Shown here: one piece after another, positions 13,015-24,820 of the stretch
Numbering within the stretch: position 1 is the stretch's first letter
How the letters are laid out: each line of letters starts with the position of its first letter
Assembly (NCBI GenBank): GCA_022496805.1
Contig: CM040100.1
Span: 12,801,009-12,865,008, forward strand
Source: Pohlia nutans
Lineage: Eukaryota; Streptophyta; Bryopsida; Bryales; Mniaceae
DNA: 64,000 bases
Reading direction: 5' to 3'
Program-made: the position numbers and the translations under genes
The notes under the pieces: generated by a model
Seen by the model: only the letters and a program-made list of their open reading frames with translations
What the model was told of the DNA's origin: nothing
Database searches by the model: none

Positions 13015-14554
13015 TCAAACGTTCCCAGTGTTTAAATCTCCACCCGTAATCTACCACACGATTGGAGACAAAGTCACAGCATCAATAACACAAGATCGCT
13101 CAAACGACACAAATGGCCAAAACTAGCCGGATCCACATCTATATGAGTTCAAAAGAATGACTTTGCATCAGCTTGGACACCGACATGGCCGCAGCTGGAG
13201 CCTGACTAGTCATCCCCATTGGTGACATTCAATGGATCAAAGAGAAACTAATTGCCTCTCATACCCCTACACACATTCCAAATCTCTCATAAAAACACCT
13301 CTCAAAAACACCCAAAAACATTTTCCCGAAAGAGCTTACGACAAATATACCGCATAATGAGAAAATTCACCTCGTTTCTCAGCATACCTGAATGCCCAAC
13401 TCCCGCGATTGGATTCAAACCAATAATGGAGTCCATATGAAGTTGTATTCAAATCCACGAGATTAATCCCCATCACTAGCAAAGTTAAATGAACTGTAGC
13501 AATTGATTCAAAGTTGATGAGAGCTTACGAGTAAAGATCAATTCCTGGATGCACTTCAACAAATTCTCGCCTGTAATACCCAAAAATGGAGTGCTAGGAG
13601 AAGCTTCCAACCAGAAGGGTGACCCCGAGGCCAATGCAGATCAATGAGTACTTTCTGATTTCCGTCAACATTTGGCTTTAATAAATTTGAATCTAATAAT
13701 AAGCAAGCTTGACAACTTTGATCTATCCTAGGACAACCCGGGCAATCATAAACAGAGGTTAGGGTTAGGGTTCACCTCATACTGCATACGCTCCGCCGCA
13801 GGCAACATTCAGCACTTGACTACCGCGACATTCAGCACATTGAAGTCAAGACCGTTCAGCACTTGACTCCAGTGTGAAAGTGGGAAGCTTGCTGGACTCC
13901 ATGTAGTGTGTGGGGTCGATGTCTTCACCTTTGCACAGGAGCACGTTGTGGAACGATTTGAAATTGTCGAGGAGAGAGGATACACCGGTGACGCGCGGGA
14001 GGATCACTTGCACCACGCAGGAGCATCAGGATTACCTAGCTCATCTCAAGATCGTCCGCTAATGTAAATGATCATGAACTTGTTATTGCCGCACTGTGCG
14101 TTGAGAGACGATGAGCACGCGTGGCATCATTGTGCCCAGCTCTGCCTAGCTGCCCTCCATCTCACCCAACTTGAAGTCTTGCTGAATCTCTCAAAATCAC
14201 AAGAATTCGGGCGAATTCCAAAGAATTTTTCTTGAAATGATTGGCGGAGATGGCAACTGGAAGTGTAGGGGATGGCTTTTAAGGCACTTTGAGGAAAATG
14301 AATAATGATGTCGCCCAAGCAGCACACTGATGCGAGTGGGATGCCAATGCGTGATGCTCTGCTTTTTGCTCATGTCTTGTTGTAGCATTCCATTCTTTGT
14401 TGCATATCAGCGGATAATACATGCATAGTAGTTTGACATTTTCCATTTGACCTTCAAAGTGGAGGGTTAAATTAGCACATTGACCAAATTGGGTGTGTTT
14501 CTCTACCTAGATAATAGAGTATGTGATATTATAGAAGTAGGTGTAGGGTTTAGA
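13015..14554. other. GC-richer spacer with minus-strand coding-like pieces
   Basis: This stretch is visibly richer in G and C than its surroundings. On the minus strand around 13845-14005 an open segment reads VQVILPRVTGVSSLLDNFKS followed by NVLLCKGEDIDPTHYM and then a stop, bounded upstream by stops. It may be another exon of the same decayed gene as 12739-13014. Two adjacent TTAGGG units occur at about 13759-13772. No intact gene can be assembled. Confidence 0.35.
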
Positions 14555-14925
14555 GTCCTTGTCTACCCCCTTAAAAAAAATTATGTGAAAAACTTTGATA
14601 CCAAAGGGAGGTGGGGCACATATCCACCCCCCTCTAAAACTTTTAGGTGAAAAACTTTGATACTGAAGGGGGGTGGGCACATGCCCACTGCCCTCTAAAG
14701 TTTTTAGGTGAAAATCTTAGAGTGCAATTGGGTAGAGCCACAAACACCCACCTCCTAAAAAACTTTGATTACACATCGGGTGGTCATGTGCCTTTCCCTA
14801 AAAAATGGTTTAGGTAAAAAAAGTTTGATTGTACAATGGAGTGGGTATGTGCCTACCCCTTTAAAAAAATCAAATAAATTTTTGGTTACAAAGGGGCCGG
14901 GGGTGAGCAATGCCTAACCCCTTTA
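14555..14925. repeat. Array B of the GGGTGGGCACATGCCCACCC palindrome family
   Basis: Six diverged units of about 60-75 bp each carry a G-run box, an inner CACATG or CATGTG and a C-run box. They are joined by a spacer of the type CTTTTAGGTGAAAAACTTTG. The palindromic box is shared with array A, but the spacers differ. No coding potential is seen. Confidence 0.85.
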
Positions 14926-15616
14926 CCAATTTTTGTCGATTTTCCAATGAAGTTGTATGTTTTTGGTTGTTTAGAATGCAAAAATTGGAGTGCATGCAAA
15001 TGAATGTGAAATTCAATAGTTATTTTCACTATGGACAAGTATATATTGAAAGCATTGATTGAATGTTTGCAAAATTTATGTACATTCAATTTTCGCACAA
15101 AAAAGGTAAATTTTGACTATGTTTTCTTCGAGCATACAAAAATTTCAGCATATGCACTTTTTATATGGCATGTGCATTTTTAATGAAACAAGTGTTATAA
15201 GTGAATCACTTTGTAATAGAATTAATTTGTAGCCATAACAGACTATTGTAAGCAATTGTGAATTTTTAAAATTTTAAAATTTTTAACATTGTGTGAGAGT
15301 GAGCAACATGTGGTGAGTTTGGACTAAACTTAAGGGCTCTGATTCTTTTTCATTCTAACATTGTGACTATGGGTGTCTGTGGAGAGACTGTAAGAAATTT
15401 TCTCAAAACGTTGTAAGCACTGAGTACTATGAGAGGACGAATTGGGATTCTAATCGGAGCAAAGGTGCTTTCAATCCAACACGGGACGTGAAGTCAGTGC
15501 GGTGCGTTGTGAATTGATGTTGCGGAGGCTGAAGGGAGTGGAGCCAAAAATTTGAGGACGCTGGTGCAGAGCAAGCGAGAAAGGAGATGCAGCACGGTGT
15601 GCGAAAGTTGGCAGTG
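14926..15616. other. Spacer before the Ty3/gypsy relic
   Basis: AT-rich until about 15350, then more balanced. The latter part could be LTR U3 sequence or older flanking DNA. No gene was recognised. Confidence 0.45.
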
Positions 15617-16050
15617 TGTCACGGACATACTTTTTTGTAGCCTTGTAGAAGCTTCTCTATATTCATAGATTCATAGAAGTCCTTCCACGTGTTTGCTCAT
15701 AATCTCATAAAATTTCTTCTACGTGTCTGTTCATAGATTCATAGAAGTTTATAACTAGTATGACCTTTGGGTTTCTAAAAGGCTCTATAGATAGTATAAA
15801 TAGATGACGAGATGTAGGGTTTTTCAGTCTCGTCAATACTAGTATCAGGGCCCTATTTTATTCCCGTCCTTATTAGTAGGATTTGCTCTTCAAGTATTGG
15901 TGAGTTTCCTTGGCATTCTTGTGTCGCAACACTTTTTCTCTTGTAGCACTTGCTGAGAGTTTCTTTTTGTATGACCTTGCTTCTTTCTTATATCCCGTCC
16001 ATTCCCTATCCTTGCAGTTTGACGAGACTGCTTTTTCTCTGTAGTTAAAT
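15617..16050 (+). mobile_element. Probable LTR of a Ty3/gypsy retrotransposon
   Basis: The segment starts TGTCACGGACATAC, carries a TATA-like TATAGATAGTATAAATAG near 15790, and then a pyrimidine-rich R-U5-like stretch. It lies upstream of, and on the same strand as, the gag relic at 17463. The 3' boundary is not sharp, no primer-binding site was confirmed and no second LTR is visible in the window, so the call rests on layout and resemblance. Confidence 0.45.
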
Positions 16051-17462
16051 TAATTTTCGAAAATAAAAATTAATAATAGTGTAGGAATTTGTTCACAAGG
16101 AGGTGGGATATGTTTTTCAATACTAATTGTATGAATCTACTCAATTGAAATATAATTAGTGAAACAAAATCCCTTTCTAAACCAATAGTTATAAGTTTAT
16201 AAATTTTTATCAATCATTATTTGCAATTTATCCTTCTAGCTTTTCCTATCGGCTTCAAGCTTGTCCAATCTTTTTCAGCTTCCTTTCTTTTATCCTATCA
16301 GTTGTTGAACTCCCCCAATTGTATATTAGTCGACCTCCCAGCATTGCTTTTACACCTGGTCTTTTCAATTAACTCACTCCCAATATAGTTGTAACTCTCA
16401 ATTGGTTGTGGTCACTTCACCAAATCTCAATTAATATTCTCTTCACCAACCGTATCTTAACAATTCCAATTAATTGTTGTACGGTCCTCCTGATTTCCAA
16501 TCGTTCCGTTTCTTCTTAATTCTATCAATCTCTTCAATTGTTTCTCTCACCTAGTTCATTTATTCCATATTTCAATCCACACTTTTCAATTTTTCAATTG
16601 TTATTTTCAAGAATACTACAATGACACTCCTTTCCACTCTACAATTGATCCCTCTTTTAACACAGTCCAATTGGTGTTAGATTATCATATATTAGAAATT
16701 AATCTCCCAGTATTCTCGTTGGTTTCCACTTAAACACTCTCTTGCATACACATAATTCCAATTGCTTATTTCACATTCTCCCACAATCAACACCAGATTT
16801 TCAACACCAATGAAATCAACTCCCACTTTTAATCACACATATAATTTCTATTTCCCAATTCTTAACATTCCAATAATCACAGATTCAAATCTCATTCCAC
16901 AATATAATTTCACATCACAATTGACACACACAACAAAGTCAACAAAATCAAACTTACTATCGGAAGTATACAAAACACTATTTTTTATTACACATAAACA
17001 AACATACACAATTGGTTTTTACTTCCAATTCCAGGAAGGAGATTCCTGCTCTACACGCAAGGAAAGACTGAAACACCAATCGGCATTCACTGCTTAAGTA
17101 CCCATCGGTCACAAGTGTAACTACTTAGCCGCTAAAGCCTATTGGAATCTAAATAAAAACTAGACCGTAAACCTATTGGTTATTTACTATATTTACATTG
17201 CAAAAGCATATTAACCCAATTAACAAGAAGTCCAATTTACACTACAAACTAATCAATAAGGAAAAGAAGGAAATTAAATAATTCCACATTCTCTATCTCT
17301 CATTGTCTTTTACAAAGAGTGAGTAAGACTCGTTATTTATATTTTTCTTTAGATGATAGAAGTGTTAATCATTAGCATTTTGCTATTTGTTCTTTGCTTT
17401 TGAATCCAATTTGTCCTTCTTTCCATAGCAATTTGTTTTCAACTTCTTCTCTATAGACTGCG
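16051..17462. other. CAATTG-rich spacer between LTR-like segment and gag
   Basis: CAATTG or CCAATT words recur dozens of times, and the stretch is pyrimidine-rich on the plus strand. Motifs such as CCTATTGGTTATTTAC and ACACCAATCGGCATT resemble, in inverted orientation, parts of the insertion at 19913-20650, so this may be a diverged relative inserted into the LTR element. The 111-codon frame at 16762-17097 is low-complexity Thr/Asn/Phe and probably not a gene. Confidence 0.4.
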
Positions 17463-17753
17463 ATGGCAAAAAGAGTTGAGGAAGTAGACACTTCTAAGTC
17501 CAAGATAGACATGTTGCTCAAAGTCGTAGAAGCCTTGTCCATAAGGACTCAAGGCTTGGAGCGTCTTTTGCAGTTGTCCAGCCTTCAGAACTTGCAATTC
17601 CATCATTTGTCACAAGTTCACCTTCTCCACCACCGCAAGTAAAGGAACCTCAAGTCAGCATGCCTGAGAAATTCGATGGCACACGATCCAAGTTTCGAGA
17701 TTTTATGAATCAGGTTTGCTTGGTCACTCTTCTCCAACCTCACTCCAATTGTT
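17463..17753 (+). pseudogene. Ty3/gypsy-type gag fragment, frameshifted
   Basis: A frame from the ATG at 17463 reads MAKRVEEVDTSKSKIDMLLK and stays open to a stop near 17640. In another frame the sequence continues with MPEKFDGTRSKFRDFMNQV and ends after LLQPHSN. The PEKFDGTRSKFR...MNQV block is the conserved start of the gag capsid region in many Ty3/gypsy elements. The remainder of gag and all of pol are missing, so this is a truncated, non-functional copy belonging with the LTR-like segment at 15617. Confidence 0.75.
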
Positions 17754-19020
17754 AGCCTAGATCCGTTGTTTACAAAACCCAGGAACAATTAGTATAGGGA
17801 TTCTTTTTCAAGGAAAGGTTAAATTAGGCTATCGTATTGTGACTAAAGTCACTATCAAAATAGAATTTAGAGATTTAAAAGGATACAAGTTAACACTCTT
17901 ATACCCAAGGTAATCAATTTGGTAGCCAGTCCATTAACAATGTTGCGACACAATGAATGCAATCACAGTCATGTCTAGTGCTTTACAAGGAGGTCAAATA
18001 GTCTGATCACTAAGTCAGGTTTGGTCAAATTGTCATATGCGATGTATGCACTATCATGTAATCAAAATGCCAAGATAATACTTTGAAAATAATTACACAT
18101 AATTCTTCATCATCTTATATTTATGTTTTGATCAAATGGTCCAGTAAATGCTCATTTGAGCCTGCATAGTCAAACTTTATGCAATATGTCTAATCAATTC
18201 AATAAGGGCAAATATTCTTTGTTGTGGTCAAATATTCTCGCTTTTATGTAGTGCAAAGATTAGAGTTAAAAATTTACCAAGATTGTGTTTCTTGGATCTT
18301 TTAGGTCAATTTGTCCAAGTACACAGTTAGATCCTACATGCAAAGACAAACATGGTCTAATAACTATTTTTGCTTAATTCTTGAATCTAAAACCACACCA
18401 AGAAATAGAACCTAAGACCATGCAAATAAAACCTATATTTGTGTCTTTTAAGAAAGTACAAAGTAACTTTAAAGTATTAAAATAACACTATAACTTTGCA
18501 TCCACCATAGAAATAAAGTTACACTTAATTTTTTCACTTTTAATTTTTCTTTTACTTTTTAGGTCACTATGTGTTAAACTTAAAAAATCAAAATTAAGTC
18601 TAATCTCATACATCCACTATGAAATTAGATTTAACTTTTAATTTATAAGTTTAATCATTTTTTAATTATTTTTATATCATTTTTAGATTATTTTTAGATT
18701 TTATTTTATTATTTTCTATTTTTTTTTAGATTTTTGTATTCATTTTAAATTTAGGTTCTCTTTTAAAGAATGTAATCATCAATGTTATAAAATTCCTAAA
18801 TTTGTATTATATAAGTATTCCAATTAATTTTTGAATGAATAATAATATAAAATTTAGATTAAAACACCATATGTATTAAAATAAATTTTATAACATTCAA
18901 AAATTAGTGCTTTTTTGTTGTAAAAATTAATGACCCATTTCAAATTGTGATAAAACAACCAATTTAAGAATTTTTCAAAATTTCAAAGTTTGAGTAGTAC
19001 TAATGATACAAATACTTCAT
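17754..19020. other. AT-rich intergenic sequence
   Basis: Nothing recognised. The AT content rises strongly after 18450, with long runs of T and of AATTTA words. Confidence 0.6.
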
Positions 19021-19345
19021 TTCATTAGTTGTAGGGTTGTTCAGACGCTGGGACGTGGACGTCGACGTCCGAAGAACGCGGACATTCGCTTCCCAATGTC
19101 TGACGACTTAGAAAAATGTCGTCTTTTCAACATTGAGATAGAAAAGCGTCCGCCTGACGGACGGCAGTCATGGAAACCCTAGTGGTAAAAAAACGGCACA
19201 GAGGACGCCCTCGCAGACAGCCGAGCGGATGGCACATCAAATGCCCCTTGGATGGCCGGGCGGAGGACAAGGCAATCGCCCCCGCAAACGGCACAACGGA
19301 CATCCGATCGGACGGTCCAACCGACAACCGAGCGATATAAAGATC
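19021..19345. other. CpG-rich island with a perfect 14-bp palindrome
   Basis: In a background of very high AT, this 325-bp patch is rich in CG dinucleotides and contains GGACGTCGACGTCC at 19057-19070, a perfect palindrome. Words such as GGACG and CGGACG recur. No frame matches a known protein; a 66-codon minus-strand frame is Arg/Pro/Cys-rich and probably chance. Confidence 0.6.
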
Positions 19346-19670
19346 GCATGATTATACTATTCGAAGTTCAAAAAAAACATATTTTAGTTGACTCTTCTAT
19401 GCTGCCCTAGTAGTTCGACTAAAAAATATAGTTGTAGATTTGATGTAGTATTTTAAACATCTTTTATTTTTCAATTTTTTTAGGCAACTTGTTAAACACG
19501 AGCAACAACCAAAAAAATGGTCTCTTTGGAGTTTAGGGGTTAACTCTTGGTCTTCTTCTACACGTTTAGCTTCTATACACTCTGTTTGAGGGACATATAC
19601 TACCCTACGAGTTCCACTCTTTGAAAGCCCAAAACCAATTTAACACTTTTTTATACTCCTCACTTAACCC

Positions 19671-21001
19671 TTAACCTCTAAATGCCTAAAGCCCTCTCCA
19701 AATTGGGCACTTTTGCAAAGATACATTATAAAATGCAATTAAGAGGGATATTTGAACTTGATGAATGAATAAAAGTTTTACATTATGAATTTTAGATTCT
19801 GTCCATATGTTTAGATCTATGATTGCTATCACCAATATTTTTGTATAAAATCTGAACTCAAAATTCAAAATTCTTTTGTAATTTAATTACAAATAAGATA
19901 TTGACAGTATGTATAGTAGTTAGGTTTGTTTTATTTTTCGTTATTGGTGAAAATTTTGGATTAAATAGGATGACTTACCAATAGGTAGTATTCTGATAGT
20001 GTAAACAAAGCCAATACAGAGCGGATTTTCCCAATTGGTTAGATGAGTTGAATCAAGCGGTTAATTTGATGGTGACCAATCGGATCTCGTGGGCAATACA
20101 AAGAAGGAAAACACCAATTGGAAATTTAGTCTTCAAGCCGGAGTCGTGCTGGAGCTCCTTCCCGAGTGAGAGGAAGTATTGGAGAGAGTTTTTAGTTTTC
20201 TTTTGTGACTATGATGTGGATGTGATGTGAGACAATTTGGAATAATAAAATATTATTTTGGAAATTGTTGTGATTGGTGATTAATTGTAATGTGAATTAA
20301 ATTGTAATGTGAATTAAATTGTAAAGGAAATGAAATTGGAAAATAAAGAAGAATTGGAATTATGAGACTTGAGCTAGAGAATAAAATAAATAAATAAAAT
20401 ATAAATATGAATAATAAATAATATAGAAAATGAAATAAGATAAAAGATAAAAGATAAGAAAATTGAGAAAGGAATGTCATTGTAGTAATTAAATTGCAAG
20501 CATTGAAACCGGATTAAGATTACAATGGGATAAAAACTATAGGTGGTGACAGCCCAATAGTAAAAAGAAAGAAAACCTAATAATATACCTCCCCAGCGAA
20601 CGAACTTGATCTTTCGGATTAATTTCCAATAGGTTAAAAATACTACTCTTACAGTATGTGGATGGAATTTGTTGTGATTGGTTGAAATGTAATACTCTAA
20701 GTGTAGTGATTTTTGGAGATTTTTTGGTTGCTTAATTTTATGAGTTGACTTTTTCAAGAGCACTTTTGATTCGTTTTGAACTAAGATCTTTGAAATATTT
20801 GGTGAACCACTGCAACATGAAATGAGGCATAAAAGTTTTACAAATCATCTCCTTTTTAATCAGACGACACATGTATGAAGCTAACTTCTTATAAAATATT
20901 TAGTAAATAATCCATACTGCAAAAAGTACATGACGCATGAGAAAAAATGGATGAAATATGTACATCGTTCAAAAATGAACGCATAGGCAGTTAAAGGTTA
21001 T
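19671..21001 (+). mobile_element. TTAA-flanked piggyBac-like element, split by a nested insertion
   Basis: The left end is TTAA followed by CCTCTAAATGCC. The right end is GCAGTTAAAGGTTAT, where the intact copy at 56000-56572 has GCAGTTAGGGGTTAA. Outside the insertion at 19913-20650 the sequence follows that copy closely, including TGTACATTATGAATTTTAG-type and GTAATACTCTAAGTGTAGTG blocks. The final TTAA has decayed to TTAT. No coding capacity is present. Removing the insertion and its 9-bp repeat leaves about 584 bp, close to the 573 bp of the intact relative. Confidence 0.8.
19913..20650. mobile_element. Nested 738-bp insertion with a 9-bp target duplication
   Basis: The 9-mer ACAGTATGT occurs at 19904-19912 and again at 20651-20659, exactly where the host element's sequence is interrupted. 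The inserted DNA has several CCAAT(T/C)GG and CCAATAGG words and an AT-rich 3' part. A 9-bp duplication fits Mutator-like elements, but the ends are not a convincing terminal inverted repeat. No transposase frame is present. Confidence 0.7.
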
Positions 21002-21582
21002 AGATCTAAAAAACCTAATTTGGGCTTTATAATTTTTTTTAACAGTTTTAATTAATAAAATTTTGAATCAAAGAATGTCCAGATTCGACACTAGAGTTAA
21101 TAAAAAAGAATGTTTGAAAATGGAAAGAAACCTTAAACTCACCTTAGACTTGTTTTGAGTTCAAATGAACTGCAAAACTAGTCTATCGTGAGTTGGAGAA
21201 TAATCTAAAACAAGGCCCTGCACCATCATGAGGTGTGGAACTTGTGACCTCTCTAATGCTAGAAGAGGGTTCCCACACGTTCCCCCAAACCAAGAGCCCC
21301 GACCATAGAAACTATTCATGAACAATGTTTGTCAAAATTTATAATTATAGGAAGAGAACTCCATTTGAACTCCGCTTGAAAACCAATTTTGTTTTTGGAT
21401 AAACTCTATTATAGTTTTATTTCTGTCATGTACTAAGTTTCTTGATTGCTCAAACTATTTGTCCTATAATAAGCTTCATATTTGATCAAACTACTACTCC
21501 TATTGGCTTAAGGTAGTCACACATTATGCTCAAAGTGCACATCAATGGACTAGTTAATTCTTCTTTTGGGGGTTGAGGAAGC
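21002..21582. other. Intergenic sequence, nothing recognised
   Basis: Spacer between two TTAA elements. Frames are short and no repeat boundary is evident. Confidence 0.55.
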
Positions 21583-21815
21583 TTAACCCTTTAAAGGCTG
21601 ATGGGGATAGTAGATACGTTGGCGTATATTTGACATCTGTTGTAAATAGAAAGTTCTAAATTGAGACCCCAATAGCTCATTCAAAGCACGTCGACGTGAA
21701 TTTTAACTTCATTTCTGGTCTTAAACCCGTAGGAGATGTGGAACCATGCCAAATACAATAGAATATTGTTGTATAATACTGGTCGGAAAGGGCTCTCTGG
21801 ACCTTTAAGGGTTAA
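21583..21815. mobile_element. TTAA-flanked piggyBac-like MITE, 233 bp
   Basis: The element is bounded by TTAA at 21583-21586 and 21812-21815. The left end reads CCCTTTAAAGGCTG, and the right end, reverse-complemented, reads CCCTTAAAGGTCC. Near the right end GGTCGGAAAGGGCTCTCTGG matches the corresponding part of the 232-bp element at 57877, which points to one family. No coding capacity. Confidence 0.8.
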
Positions 21816-22502
21816 TATGGAATAGAGGAGTATCAATGTACTATCCTAATAAAAAATTATTATCTTATACTCCTAGTAGTCTATATTCTCTATACATTTA
21901 TATTACACCAATAATAATAATAATAAACATTAAAACTTGTTTAAAACCTTACCAACGAAAAATTAAAAGAACTTGTTTAACCCCTAGAGGTCCACAAGGA
22001 TGCATTGTGTCCAAGATGACTATTTTCAAATTTAGTAACTTATTTAGATTCCATAATTTTGACTCAATGTTAACCAGAGAAATGTAGATATCCATTATGA
22101 GAACACAAAATCCTTCAAGATGTGCAATTACGTTAGTTGAGCCACCGGGAAAAAACTAAAACGTTAACGCAGGTAAATTTGGGACATGGTAGTTAGGGAG
22201 GTTGATGACCTGGAGGGTGTTTCACACTAGGGCGTCAGATTCGTCAAAACAAAAAGTGTACAATATGTAAATTATTTGTCATTATTGCATCATTAACACT
22301 ACATAATAATTACGGAGAATGTTTAAATAAATATAAAATGAAATATTTTCAAAGTATTTGGAATCTTTTCTTCATATTTTATATTATTTTAGAATATTCC
22401 AAAAATATTTTGAAATCTTTACACATTTTATACAACATAACAATTAATAATGATCACAAACACCCGCTTACCTAGTTAACAACAAGTCACTTCATTCAAA
22501 CA
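21816..22502. other. AT-rich intergenic sequence
   Basis: Nothing recognised between the two TTAA elements. It holds an (AAT)n-like run near 21915. Confidence 0.55.
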
Positions 22503-23048
22503 TTAACCCTTTAACGTGCCAACGTCCACTATGTGAATGACAGACAAACTGAAACTGCTAGATTCTCATCCAAATTGAACCCTAAATCCACCAAATTTTC
22601 TCTTGGTTCTTGAGCAAATTTACTATCCTTTGTACAGTTTGGATCTTCAAAATAGGTTATTATGATTTTTAGAAAAACAACATAATTGGTTTATGTTAAG
22701 TTTCATTTTTAGTTCAAAAAGTGGGACCTTAAATATGATTTTCCAAAATAAGCAGAATCAAATAATGGAAACCATACCATCTCGTAGTGCATGTTATTCC
22801 AATTTCATTACCATATTTTTAATTTTTTTGGTGCTAATTTGGAATTTTAAATTGAATTTTAAGAGACAATCTTGCAAAATTAATTTAAAAATATCAAATA
22901 AAAATAGAATGAACCCAATCGTATAGATGTGATCTTCACATTGACATTTACAACTTTGCTTTGACCATCAACCCCATTTTTGGTTTTCATCAAACATTTT
23001 ATAATGCTTCTTTGAAAACAATGTTGAATCGGGGCGTTAAAGGGTTAA
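22503..23048. mobile_element. TTAA-flanked piggyBac-like MITE, 546 bp
   Basis: The element is bounded by TTAA at 22503-22506 and 23045-23048. The left terminus reads CCCTTTAACGTGCC, and the right, reverse-complemented, reads CCCTTTAACGCCCC. The first 300 bp are closely related to 40165-40457, including TTCTCTTGGTTCT, ATTGGTTTATGT and AATGGAAACCATACCATCT blocks. A GTCCACTATGTG motif lies near the left end. No transposase is encoded. Confidence 0.85.
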
Positions 23049-23429
23049 GCTTTTGAAATCAATCATTGTTGTTGTATTTAGTTTTAAATCACCATTTTTT
23101 GTCAGCACTTAGATACAATGCATTTTTGTGTGCCTTTGAAATTTCAAACACTAGTCATGATTTTAAAACTTATGACCTGTTGATTTTGCTCAATATTTTT
23201 AGTTAACAATTCATGATCAAACCTTATAATCATGTAATCCATATAATAAATTGTCCTGAAAATTGATATACAATCTCACGACTACGTCCTCTTTGAACTT
23301 CAAGGGTAAAACTTTCTACATGAACACCAATTGAGAAATAGAGAAAAAATTCCTGAAAGCATCACGAGAAGTGACAAAATTTTAGGGATGAGAATTGTCC
23401 TTTAGGGTTAAAACCTTGCCAAAAATAAG
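23049..23429. other. Spacer with a solo TTAA-element end
   Basis: Around 23398-23411 the string CCTTTAGGGTTAA looks like a right terminus of the TTAA family, but no matching left end was found upstream. The rest is AT-rich with nothing recognised. Confidence 0.45.
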
Positions 23430-24230
23430 AAAAAGAGATTGAGACAAAGCCTCGAACTTATACCGTCCTTGTTCTTTTCCTTTCTCTTCAGCTCGTATTC
23501 TTCTTCTTTCTGTTCAGCTCTTGTTCCTCTTTCTGTTCAACATCTTCTTTCTGTTCCTTTTTCTTCTTCCTCATGTTCAGCTCTTGTTCATCTTCTCCCA
23601 GTTCAGGTCGGCTTCTTCCTGGCTGTTCAAAAAGAAAGGGCGTGGTGTGAATGGGCTCTGGCTTTAATGGCGGAGTTCCAGGGGATGAGCTTGCCATCAC
23701 GGTGATGCGGTGCATCTACGGGATACGGAACCAAGGAAGGGCGCGAGGTGGCAAGCTGAGAGGGCCATCGTCGTCGTCGTCTCACTTTCCTTTCCTCTTA
23801 CTTCGCTTCGCTTCAAACGTAGTTTTGCAGCCCCAGGCGTGCTGTTGCAAAGCCTGTTTGCACTCTCTCACCTGCGGAGTGAGAGCGGACGGAGGCCGTG
23901 CTGTCAGTTGATTTCTGGATGTGGAAGACCAGTCACGTTCCCCTCGTCTTGCGCATTGAAGAGCCCGGAGGAGGCGGTGGTGCGCCTTCCGAGGATGACT
24001 GCCACGGAAGAGTTCTTTGCGCTAATTTTCCCTCCGCAATTATTAGCTGTAGGAGACGACGCGGTTTGGTGGACTAGATAGTTGTTCGCGGAATTCGTTG
24101 ATTTTAGTCAAGGCGTGTAGATCTCGGTTTGCATCCGGAAGTTGCGGCATTCGGGAGGCGTAGGTAGAGACGAGGTCGGGGTTTGGTGTAGAAGCTGCGT
24201 TGCTTTTGGTGGAGGCGGGACGTGGCTTTA

Positions 24231-24256
24231 GTGTCGTCGTCGTCGTCGTCGGCGTC
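24231..24256. repeat. (GTC)n trinucleotide repeat
   Basis: About eight GTC units are seen directly within the kinase leader; a shorter run lies near 23768. Confidence 0.9.
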
Positions 24257-24334
24257 CGACTTCTGTGAAGGAAGGCCACATTTCGGTTGATGATCACTTC
24301 ATCTCGTGGAGGGAGCTTTGAATTAGGTACCTGC

Positions 24335-24820
24335 TCTCAATCCTGTCTGTAAGCAATTGTTTTGTGCAGCAGAGGAGATCTATGTTACTTTTGCTTCTGT
24401 TGACGGTCTAGTGCCTTTCTTGATTGTGCTGTGGAATTTGTTTACCTCTTCGCTATCGTTTGATATTCCGCTTTGTGGTGGCAGCGCCTCGGTAAACGGA
24501 AGTGAGGATGCCAATTGTTATTTATTTGTCACGTTTCCTTACCTAAGGACTTTGATTCTGTCTGCAAGGAAGTTGAAGTTGCATTTTGTGCGGCAGAGGG
24601 GAGAAGAGGAGGCGTGTGACGCGATTGATCTATTTTACTTTTTAATTTAGCTATTTTTTCAGACGATCTAGTCCTCCGAAATTCCAAATATGCATTTCTT
24701 GATTATGCTGTGGAGTTTCCTTTAGTATGATATTCTGCTTTTGCCGACAGTTTCTTGCAACGCCTCGCCTTGGCATATTGTGAGAATGCCAATTCTGCAC
24801 GTTTCCTTTCCTAGGACAAC
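24335..24820 (+). repeat. Diverged tandem duplication in the kinase leader
   Basis: Two successive copies (about 24340-24550 and 24555-24820) share, in order, CTGTCTG(T/C)AAG, TTTTGTGC(A/G)GCAGAGG, TTCTTGATT(G/A)TGCTGTGGA, TGATATTC(C/T)GCTTTTG-like, GATGCCAATT or GAATGCCAATT, and CACGTTTCCTT. Copy 2 carries about 50 extra bases. The shared TTTTGTGCAG sequence resembles a splice acceptor. Confidence 0.8.

Noticed and set aside
13757..13775. Interstitial telomere repeat
   Set aside because: Only two to three TTAGGG-like units are present, and the usual plant unit is TTTAGGG; too short to support.
16762..17097. A 111-codon plus-strand frame as a gene
   Set aside because: Low-complexity Thr/Asn/Phe content driven by CAATTC-type repeats; no start context or domain.
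15604..17753. A complete LTR retrotransposon
   Set aside because: Only one LTR-like segment and a broken gag start are present; no pol, second LTR or confirmed primer-binding site.
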